The notes under the pieces were generated by a model, which saw only the letters and a program-made list of their open reading frames with translations, did no database searches and was not told where the DNA came from. From assembly GCA_028289745.1 (NCBI GenBank), contig JANQOD010000393.1, positions 1-15,366 on the forward strand: 15,366 nt of DNA. Reading direction: 5' to 3'. Of the stretch, positions 6,495 to 12,321 are shown piece after piece. The DNA is from Allomuricauda sp. (lineage in GTDB: Bacteria; Bacteroidota; Bacteroidia; Flavobacteriales; Flavobacteriaceae). Numbering within the stretch: position 1 is the first letter of the stretch; each line of letters starts with the position of its first letter. Both the position numbers and the translations under genes were made by a program.

Positions 6495-7804
6495 TGGCTG
6501 ACAAAGTCAATATTTTTTGGTTTCGACGCGATTTGCGGCTTCACGACAATGTGGGACTGCACCATGCATTGACCGATCGGCACCCGGTCATGCCAATCTT
6601 CATCTTTGATACCGAAATTTTGGAAAGCTTACCGGAGAATGACGCCCGTGTCACTTTCATATTCGAGACTTTGCAAAATATGCGCGGCGCCCTGCAAGAA
6701 AAGGCCAATAGTAGCTTAGCGATATATCACGGAAAAACAGAGGACCTTTTTTCCAAATTGATCGCAGCGCACAAGGTACATACCGTATTCACCAACCACG
6801 ACTACGAACCCTATGCAAAACGACGTGACGCTGCGATAAAAAAACTGCTCGAAAAAAAGGGGGTCGCATTCAAAACGTACAAAGACCAAGTTATTTTTGA
6901 AAAAGACGAAGTGGTCAAAGATAATGGGCTTCCCTATACAGTCTATACTCCTTATAAGAACAAATGGAAGGAGATTTTTGATCGCGCCACACATTTGACC
7001 GATCACGCAATTGTTCCTTATCTAGGAAATTTTGTGAAAAACAGTCGTTTGCCCAACCTTTCGTTGAAAGATTTCAGATTCAAAAATTCAACTATCAAGG
7101 TTCCTAAATATGAGGTGTCTTCCCAAATGATAAAAAACTATGAAAATACCCGTAATTATCCGGCAAATGAAAAAGGTACTTCCCGATTAGGGCCACACCT
7201 CCGGTTTGGCACTGTATCCATAAGGCAAATGGTCGAAAAAGCCATTGCGGAAAGTAATGAAGTTTTTTGGAGCGAGTTGGTTTGGCGTGAGTTCTTTATG
7301 CAAATACTTTGGCATTATCCGAACACAGTGGGCAATGCCTTCAAGCCAAAATATGACCGCATCGAATGGCGCAACAATGAAAATGAGTTTGAAAGGTGGA
7401 AAAATGGCGAGACCGGTTTTGCCCTAGTCGATGCCGGTATGCGACAACTCGACCAAACGGGTTACATGCACAACCGGGTAAGAATGTTGGCAGCCAGTTT
7501 TTTATGTAAACATTTGCTTATTGACTGGCGTTGGGGCGAGGCCCATTTTGCCCAAAAACTGCTCGATTATGAAATGGCCAGCAATGTGGGCAATTGGCAA
7601 TGGGCAGCGGGCAGCGGTGTTGATGCGGCCCCTTACTTCCGTATCTTCAATCCGATGACCCAAGTTGACAAATTTGACAAAGAAAGAAGGTATGTCAAAA
7701 AATGGATTCCTGAATACGGCACTGATTCTTATCCAAAGAAAATGGTTGACCATAAGATGGCGCGCGAGCGTTGTCTGAAGGCTTTTAAAGAGGCATTGGG
7801 ATAA
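6494..7804 (+). CDS. phrB: Deoxyribodipyrimidine photolyase / cryptochrome family protein
   Basis: A 436-residue blue-light flavoprotein that repairs UV pyrimidine dimers using FADH- and an antenna chromophore. The N-terminal antenna domain starts FWFRRDLRLHDNVGLHHAL; the C-terminal FAD domain shows EKGTSRLGPHLRFGTVSIR (about residue 225), WSELVWREFFMQILWHYP, GETGFALVDAGMRQL, GYMHNRVRMLAASFL and, around residue 363, SNVGNWQWAAGSGVDAAPYF followed by RIFNP. These correspond closely to class I CPD photolyases, including the Asn and Trp residues near the flavin and lesion, so repair activity rather than pure signalling is likely. ATG 6494 overlaps the SDR stop by one base; a TTG at 6491 is a less likely start. 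It closes the SRPBCC-SDR-photolyase operon. The gene symbol is by homology to class I enzymes. Confidence 0.93.
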   Translation: MADKVNIFWFRRDLRLHDNVGLHHALTDRHPVMPIFIFDTEILESLPENDARVTFIFETLQNMRGALQEKANSSLAIYHGKTEDLFSKLIAAHKVHTVFTNHDYEPYAKRRDAAIKKLLEKKGVAFKTYKDQVIFEKDEVVKDNGLPYTVYTPYKNKWKEIFDRATHLTDHAIVPYLGNFVKNSRLPNLSLKDFRFKNSTIKVPKYEVSSQMIKNYENTRNYPANEKGTSRLGPHLRFGTVSIRQMVEKAIAESNEVFWSELVWREFFMQILWHYPNTVGNAFKPKYDRIEWRNNENEFERWKNGETGFALVDAGMRQLDQTGYMHNRVRMLAASFLCKHLLIDWRWGEAHFAQKLLDYEMASNVGNWQWAAGSGVDAAPYFRIFNPMTQVDKFDKERRYVKKWIPEYGTDSYPKKMVDHKMARERCLKAFKEALG

Positions 7805-7839
7805 TTCAGGTATATTGGAAGCTATGAAAACATTTATGC

Positions 7840-8162
7840 ATGAGAACAATATTCATCCTTTTATTCTTGTTTGACATATTTTTCGATATGGGGCGCAAAA
7901 ACTTGGTAAAAGCAAACAGGTGGTCACTGCATCGGTTAAAAGACACAAAGAAAATCTTGTCAAGATCAGTGATTCTATTTGGGCATTGGCAGGGATTGCT
8001 TTCAATAAGCCCAGATCTTCAAAGGTTTTGACAATGACCATGGTCGATCCCATTGAAAATCCGAAATTGATCGAAAAGGTTAATGAAGAATTCAAAACCC
8101 GTAAAGGTGACAAAAAATACGAGCCCATGATCGCTGGCCCGCTCCCTATAGGGAATAATTAA
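7840..8162 (+). pseudogene. Remnant of an M20-type amidohydrolase (both ends kept, catalytic middle deleted)
   Basis: The stretch between the photolyase and the Lacal_2735-type gene is best explained as a decayed amidohydrolase. A signal-peptide-like start (MRTIFILLFLFDIFF, ATG 7840) runs in frame 1. After the T run at 7879-7883 the sense moves to the frame starting at 7890 (GAQKLGKSKQVVTASVKRH and onward), so a single-base loss is likely. The next part (ENLVKISDSIWALAGIAFNK, then PRSSKVL) matches my knowledge of the N-termini of Bacteroidota AbgB-like M20 amidohydrolases. About base 8030 it jumps to IENPKLIEKVNEEFKTRKGD and GPLPIGNN, resembling their extreme C-terminus, ending at TAA 8160-8162. 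The whole metal-binding and lid domains, expected at several hundred residues, are missing. The 80-codon frame beginning with GTG 7920 is open, so a residual peptide could be made, but no start context supports it. Confidence 0.6.
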
Positions 8163-8181
8163 CTCAAATAAAAAAGTTGTT

Positions 8182-8349
8182 ATGTTCAAATTTTTCAAAA
8201 AGAAATCAGAAATCGAAAAACTACAAGAGAAGTCCCAAAAGTTGATGAAAGAAGCTTTTGAGCTATCAAAAATCAACAGGTCTGACAGTGATCGCAAATA
8301 TGCCGAAGCCGATGAAATTCAAAAAACAATAGAATCCTTATTGCAATGA
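8182..8349 (+). CDS. Lacal_2735 family small protein (55 aa)
   Basis: ATG 8182 opens a 55-residue basic and helical protein, MFKFFKKKSEIEKLQEKSQK at the start, then LMKEAFELSKINRSDSDRKY and AEADEIQKTIESLLQ. The FKKKSE...EKL start, the heptad-like charged helix, and the S-x-NR-x-D-x-KYAEA-x-EI centre are the hallmarks of the short Flavobacteriia family named Lacal_2735. Its function is not known to me. It has no signal peptide or membrane segment and is probably a helical hairpin or coiled coil. The stop TGA (8347-8349) overlaps the pirin ATG (8346-8348) in an ATGA arrangement, pointing to translational coupling. It is just below the usual length limit used by simple gene finding. Confidence 0.85.
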   Translation: MFKFFKKKSEIEKLQEKSQKLMKEAFELSKINRSDSDRKYAEADEIQKTIESLLQ

Positions 8350-9350
8350 ACAATTCTGTTTTACAAACATTTCCCCTGGGTTTTCCATGGCAGACCCAAG
8401 ATCCATTTTTATTCTGTGTGTATCATCTAGACTACTATCCTAAAGGTGGTGCAAACATGGGGCCCGATCCCAAATTATTTAAGGGTAGAAATTTGGGCAA
8501 TGACTTTACCATAAAGGACGGCTGGCGCATGTACCACGGACATACGGTACCCGGCTTTCCATATCACCCACATCGTGGTTTTGAAACTATTACGATCGTG
8601 AACAAGGGTTTTTGCGATCATTCCGATTCACTTGGGGCAGCTGGTCGATTTGGTGAAGGTGATGTACAGTGGATGACCGCAGGACGTGGTGTGCAGCATT
8701 CTGAAATGTTTCCCCTGTTGAACAAAGACAGGGAGAATCCGTTAGAACTATTTCAAATCTGGTTGAACCTTCCCAAGAAAGACAAATTTGTGGCACCGTA
8801 CTTTAAAATGCTTTGGCATGAGGATATTCCTATCATAAAAGAGGAAAATGCCACCATAAAAGTCATTGCTGGAAACTACGGGGGAACAAAGGCAAATGAT
8901 CCTGCCCCGAATTCTTGGGCCGCAAAACCCGAAAACGAAGTCGCCGTTTGGAATATTCATGTTGATGCCGATACAACCTATACGTTGCCAAAGACCAGTA
9001 CCAAGGTCACGAGAACGCTTTATTTTTATGAAGGATCGGAAATTTTCATCGGAGATAGAAAGATCAACCCGAATTTCGGAATCGCTTTGGACGCCGCCCA
9101 AGAAACCCAAATACGGATCGGAGGTGAAAAAGCACATTTTCTTTTGCTACAGGGCAAACCGATAGAAGAACCTGTTGCCAAATATGGGCCCTTTGTCATG
9201 AATACCGAAGAAGAGATACAACAGGCCATGGATGAATATCGAGTGACCCAATTCGGTGGATGGCCCTGGCCCTACCCCGATAATGTTCACGATAGGGACA
9301 AAGGGCGATTTGCGCAATATCCTGATGGAAATACCATTGAAAAATCTTAG
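8346..9350 (+). CDS. Pirin family protein
   Basis: A 334-residue bicupin of the pirin family: cytoplasmic iron-binding proteins, some with quercetin dioxygenase activity and some acting as regulators of central metabolism or stress. The N-terminal cupin carries the pirin signature HPHRGFETITIVNKG with metal ligands His74 and His76, and GRGVQHSEMF with His118 and Glu120, so the metal site looks intact. The C-terminal half has the cupin strands EVAVWNIHVDADTTYTLPK, YFYEGSEIFIGDRK and HFLLLQGKPIEEPVAKYGPF, and a family-like end with MDEYRVTQFGGWPWP. It overlaps the Lacal_2735-type gene by 4 bases and probably shares its transcript. The stop codon TAG overlaps the murA stop on the other strand, leaving no space for an intergenic terminator. 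Confidence 0.93.
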   Translation: MNNSVLQTFPLGFPWQTQDPFLFCVYHLDYYPKGGANMGPDPKLFKGRNLGNDFTIKDGWRMYHGHTVPGFPYHPHRGFETITIVNKGFCDHSDSLGAAGRFGEGDVQWMTAGRGVQHSEMFPLLNKDRENPLELFQIWLNLPKKDKFVAPYFKMLWHEDIPIIKEENATIKVIAGNYGGTKANDPAPNSWAAKPENEVAVWNIHVDADTTYTLPKTSTKVTRTLYFYEGSEIFIGDRKINPNFGIALDAAQETQIRIGGEKAHFLLLQGKPIEEPVAKYGPFVMNTEEEIQQAMDEYRVTQFGGWPWPYPDNVHDRDKGRFAQYPDGNTIEKS

Positions 9351-10654
9351 ACCCTTTCAATTTTGGCCCCGATTTTTTGAAGTCGTTCTTCGATGTTTTC
9401 ATAACCCCGATCGATTTGTTCGATATTATGGATAATCGATGTGCCCTTGGCAGAAAGTGCAGCGATCAAAAGTGATACGCCGGCACGAATATCAGGCGAA
9501 ACCATGGTGGTGGCTTTTAGGGTAGATTTAAAATCGTGTCCGATAACCGTCGCACGGTGGGGATCGCAAAGAATGATCTTGGCCCCCATATCCAACAACT
9601 TATCCACAAAGAAAAGACGGCTTTCGAACATTTTCTGGTGAATGATCACTTCACCCCTGGCTTGGGTCGCCACTACCAACATGATGCTCAACAAGTCGGG
9701 CGTAAGGCCCGGCCATGGCGCATCGGCAATGGTCAATATAGATCCATCGATGTAATTATGAATCGCATAACCATTGTCATGTTTAGGAATCAAAATATCG
9801 TCACCCTTTTTCTCAACCTGAATTCCCAGCTTTCGAAAGGCATCGGGTATCAGGCCCAGATCACTCCAACTGACGTTTTTGATGGTCAATTCACTGCGGG
9901 TCATTGCAGCAAGACCTATCCAACTACCGATTTCGATCATATCGGGCAGCATAGTGTGCTCGGTTCCGGAAAGTTGTCCAACCCCTTCAATCGTCAAGAG
10001 ATTGGATCCGATACCCAAAATCTTGGCACCCATGCGTACCAGCATTTTGCAGAGTTGCTGTAGATAGGGTTCACAAGCGGCATTGTAAATCGTGGTGGTG
10101 CCCTCGGCAAGTACCGCTGCCATTACAATATTTGCAGTGCCCGTTACCGAGGCCTCATCCAAGAGCATATAGGTACCTTTCAATTTCTCGGCCTCAACCC
10201 CATAGAAATATTCTTCCCTGTTATAGCGAAACTTTGCGCCGAGCTTGATAAAACCCTCAAAATGGGTATCTAATCGTCTCCTCCCTATTTTATCACCACC
10301 CGGTTTGGGAATGTACCCTTTTCCAAATCTGGCCAACAACGGCCCTACCAACATAATAGATCCACGCAGGCCACGACCGTCTTTTTTGAATTTCGCTGTC
10401 TGTAGATAATCAAGATCGACCTCATCGGCCATAAAGCTATAAGTACCCTTGCCCTTGTGTTGCACCTTGACACCCAAGTTCTTCAGAAGATCGATCAACT
10501 TGTTGACGTCGATGATATCGGGTATATTGTTCACCACGACTTCTTCTGGGGTCAACAAAACAGCGCAAAGTATTTGAAGGGCCTCGTTTTTGGCTCCCTG
10601 CGGAATTATCTCTCCGTGAAGCCGATGGCCACCCTCAATTTTAAAAGTTCCCAT
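9347..10654 (-). CDS. murA: UDP-N-acetylglucosamine 1-carboxyvinyltransferase MurA (Asp at the fosfomycin-target position)
   Basis: A 435-residue enzyme of the EPSP synthase fold that transfers enolpyruvate from PEP to UDP-GlcNAc, the first committed step of peptidoglycan synthesis in the cytoplasm. Family marks are the N-terminal GGHRLHGEIIPQGAKNEAL with Lys22 and Asn23, the loop KPGGDKIGRRRLDTHFEG, and the centre TGTANIVMAAVLAEGTT. The loop residue normally Cys (Cys115 in E. coli, alkylated by fosfomycin) is Asp121 (codon GAT, 10292-10294), a replacement known from mycobacterial and chlamydial MurA that keeps activity and gives intrinsic fosfomycin resistance. The start ATG lies 12 bases after the DUF4290 stop, so the two genes form an operon. 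Its 3' end overlaps pirin's by 4 bases on the opposite strand. Confidence 0.95.
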   Translation of the reverse strand: MGTFKIEGGHRLHGEIIPQGAKNEALQILCAVLLTPEEVVVNNIPDIIDVNKLIDLLKNLGVKVQHKGKGTYSFMADEVDLDYLQTAKFKKDGRGLRGSIMLVGPLLARFGKGYIPKPGGDKIGRRRLDTHFEGFIKLGAKFRYNREEYFYGVEAEKLKGTYMLLDEASVTGTANIVMAAVLAEGTTTIYNAACEPYLQQLCKMLVRMGAKILGIGSNLLTIEGVGQLSGTEHTMLPDMIEIGSWIGLAAMTRSELTIKNVSWSDLGLIPDAFRKLGIQVEKKGDDILIPKHDNGYAIHNYIDGSILTIADAPWPGLTPDLLSIMLVVATQARGEVIIHQKMFESRLFFVDKLLDMGAKIILCDPHRATVIGHDFKSTLKATTMVSPDIRAGVSLLIAALSAKGTSIIHNIEQIDRGYENIEERLQKIGAKIERV

Positions 10655-10666
10655 GAAGTGAAGCGG

Positions 10667-11311
10667 TTAATGTCTTTTTTTGCGGCTGTTGCGTTGTCCT
10701 TTTTTGGTATTGCCCCTATTGGATTTCTGTGAGCGGTTCTTAAGAAACTGATTGCTTTCCGTTAGGTTTTCACCATCTGGCGCCAAATCGATCTCTCCAT
10801 TGCTCAACTCTTTCAGATGCTCAAAGATGACCGAATCCTCGACACTGTCTTTGTTCCAGTTCAGGTAACACTTTTTCATGTGGTTGGCGATGGCATATTC
10901 AAGGCCATCGCGCATATCGCCCTTTTCCCAACCCACTGCGACATCGATCATTCTTTTTATATTATTGCCATAGAAGCGATACTTCGGGTGGTTCTGAGGG
11001 TATTCAAGTGGGTCAGGTCGCTGCTGCAATACCTCTTTCGAAGGTATGGGAAAGGGAGAATCGACATCTAACCTGAAATCGGCCATGATGAACAATTGGT
11101 CCCATAGCTTATGCTGAAAATCGGGCACATCCCTCAAATGGGGCTGCAAATTGCCCATCACACTGATAATGGCCTTGGCCACCCTGTTACGTTCCTCCTT
11201 ATCTTCGATAGAGACACAGTGGTTCACCATTTTCTGAAAATGGCGGCCGTATTCGGGTATGATGAGTTTCGGTCTTTCGGTATTGTACTCTAGGTTTTCT
11301 ACTGAATCCAA
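10667..11311 (-). CDS. DUF4290 family protein
   Basis: A 214-residue protein of the Bacteroidota-specific DUF4290 family. Recognisable segments are NLEYNTERPKLIIPEYGRHF at the N-terminus, KEERNRVAKAIISVMGNLQP, HKLWDQLFIMADFRLDVDSP and GWEKGDMRDGLEYAIANHMK. The last 25 residues or so are strongly basic and low complexity (RSQKSNRGNTKKGQRNSRKK), suggesting a disordered nucleic-acid- or ribosome-contacting tail. No biochemical function is known to me. The start is TTG at 11309-11311: the frame is closed by a TAA a short way upstream and contains no ATG or GTG, and TTG places MDSVENLEYN at the family's usual N-terminus. It precedes murA by 12 bases and follows DUF493 after 75 bases, probably in one transcription unit. 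Confidence 0.9.
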   Translation of the reverse strand: MDSVENLEYNTERPKLIIPEYGRHFQKMVNHCVSIEDKEERNRVAKAIISVMGNLQPHLRDVPDFQHKLWDQLFIMADFRLDVDSPFPIPSKEVLQQRPDPLEYPQNHPKYRFYGNNIKRMIDVAVGWEKGDMRDGLEYAIANHMKKCYLNWNKDSVEDSVIFEHLKELSNGEIDLAPDGENLTESNQFLKNRSQKSNRGNTKKGQRNSRKKRH

Positions 11312-11386
11312 ATTGATGGGATTTTTAAATTTTCTGCTTGAAGCTTAACGGGTGCAAAATAATAAAATTATGACAGTCGCGGGGTG

Positions 11387-11674
11387 TCAAAGTGAAATAA
11401 CCCCTTCGATTGAGGAAACTTCCAAATATTTTTCGATGACCGCATCGGGTCCGCTCAAGTGAACCATTACCGATATGCTGGTATAATTACCCTTTTTTGA
11501 CTTTTTAGACTCGATTACCGCCCCGGTATTATCAAAGATTTTGTTGATACTATCGATCTTGGTTTCGTCAGTGGGCACGATGAACTTATAGAGATAATCT
11601 GAGGGCCAATCCGTATTTTCTTGCAACTGTACCTTCAATCTTTCATAGAACGCTTCTGATTTATCTTTTTCCAT
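11387..11674 (-). CDS. DUF493 family (YbeD-like) protein
   Basis: A 95-residue cytoplasmic protein of the DUF493/YbeD family, a small ferredoxin-like alpha-beta fold similar to ACT-type regulatory domains. The sequence gives the family pattern: a helical start EKDKSEAFYERLKVQLQ, the strand WPSDYLYKFIVPTDETKID, then SKKSKKGNYTSISVMVHLSG and the closing VIEKYLEVSSIEGVISL. A regulatory ligand-binding role has been suggested for this fold but none is proven. ATG 11674 is preceded by an exact -7 box (TATATTTG on the minus strand) 14 bases upstream, which also marks it as the first gene of the DUF493-DUF4290-murA group. Confidence 0.9.
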   Translation of the reverse strand: MEKDKSEAFYERLKVQLQENTDWPSDYLYKFIVPTDETKIDSINKIFDNTGAVIESKKSKKGNYTSISVMVHLSGPDAVIEKYLEVSSIEGVISL

Positions 11675-11688
11675 ACATTAATTTTGTG

Positions 11689-11696
11689 CAAATATA
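11689..11696 (-). promoter_or_regulatory. Bacteroidota -7 promoter box for DUF493 (and probably DUF4290-murA)
   Basis: The minus strand reads TATATTTG, an exact TAnnTTTG, 14 bases before the DUF493 ATG. No TTG was found at the usual -33 distance. Predicted leader is only about 8-9 nucleotides. Confidence 0.6.
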
Positions 11697-11715
11697 TTCT
11701 ATATAGGGCATTTTT

Positions 11716-11742
11716 TTGGCTTATGCCGATTTCATTACTTTG
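11716..11742 (+). promoter_or_regulatory. Promoter for the NTPase-recQ-fmt cluster
   Basis: TTG at 11716-11718 is followed after 17 bases by TACTTTG (11736-11742), a good -33/-7 pair apart from one base missing in the spacer of TAnnTTTG. The -7 box ends 15 bases before GTG 11758. Because the upstream in-frame TTG codon (11716) lies inside the promoter itself, this supports GTG 11758 as the start of the NTPase. It is divergent from, and close to, the DUF493 promoter at 11689. Confidence 0.55.
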
Positions 11743-11757
11743 CTGCAAACAAACGAT

Positions 11758-12321
11758 GTGGGGAAAAGGAAAATTGTAGTCACTGGGGCACCGGGTACGG
11801 GCAAAACCTCGATTATCAAGGGATTGGAAAAAAAGGGTTTTCATTGTTTCCACGAGGTCATACGTTCGATGACGGCTGCTGCGCGAAATGAAAAAGATTC
11901 AGAAGAACAGGTATCAAACCCTTTGGTTTTCGTAAAAGATCCATTTAAATTCAATAAAGATCTGTTGGATGGAAGAATAGCACATTTCGAGGCATCAACC
12001 CGGTCATCGGCCAAAGTCTGTTTCTTCGATCGGGGCATTCCCGATGTATTGGCCTACATGGATTTTTTCAATCAAGAATACCCCATCGAATTCGAAAAGG
12101 CCTGCGAAAAGAAACAGTATGATGCCGTTTTACTACTGCCCCCTTGGAAAGAAATTTATACCTCCGATAACGAAAGGCTTGAAAGCTATAAGGAGGCTGA
12201 AGACCTTCACAAGCATCTTTTCGACACCTACAGACGATTTGGCTATGATCCCATCATTGTGCCCAAAACCTCGATCGCCAATCGGTTATACTTTGTCACA
12301 AAAGCCCTGAAAATCAACTAG
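11758..12321 (+). CDS. AAA_28-type P-loop NTPase / ATPase, 187 aa
   Basis: A small soluble P-loop ATPase of the AAA_28/NadR-like kinase type. The Walker A loop is VVTGAPGTGKTSIIKGLEKK near the N-terminus; a Walker B-like VCFFDRGIPDVLAYMDF follows around residue 85, and a C-terminal part with LLLPPWKEIYTSDNERLESY and RRFGYDPIIVPKTSI is typical of this family, which contains nucleotide or nucleoside kinase-like enzymes with unidentified substrates. The frame stays open upstream to TTG 11716, but that codon lies in the promoter, whereas GTG 11758 yields MGKRKIVVTGAPG, the family's normal start. Its stop TAG (12319-12321) overlaps the recQ GTG start by one base, so the two are translationally coupled. 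Substrate unknown. Confidence 0.82.
   Translation: MGKRKIVVTGAPGTGKTSIIKGLEKKGFHCFHEVIRSMTAAARNEKDSEEQVSNPLVFVKDPFKFNKDLLDGRIAHFEASTRSSAKVCFFDRGIPDVLAYMDFFNQEYPIEFEKACEKKQYDAVLLLPPWKEIYTSDNERLESYKEAEDLHKHLFDTYRRFGYDPIIVPKTSIANRLYFVTKALKIN

Noticed and set aside
7853..8297. Minus-strand ORFs of about 90 codons across the amidohydrolase remnant and Lacal_2735-type gene
   Set aside because: Antisense to readable plus-strand protein sense; no family match or promoter seen.
9536..10063. 175-codon plus-strand ORF opposite murA
   Set aside because: It lies entirely within murA on the other strand, its product is unlike any family I know and has low-complexity composition expected for an antisense shadow.
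11320..11386. Separate promoter for DUF4290-murA (TTATTTTG on the minus strand)
   Set aside because: One mismatch at a key base of TAnnTTTG and a TTG about 25 bases upstream; too weak to report as a site, though an internal promoter in the 75-base gap is not excluded.
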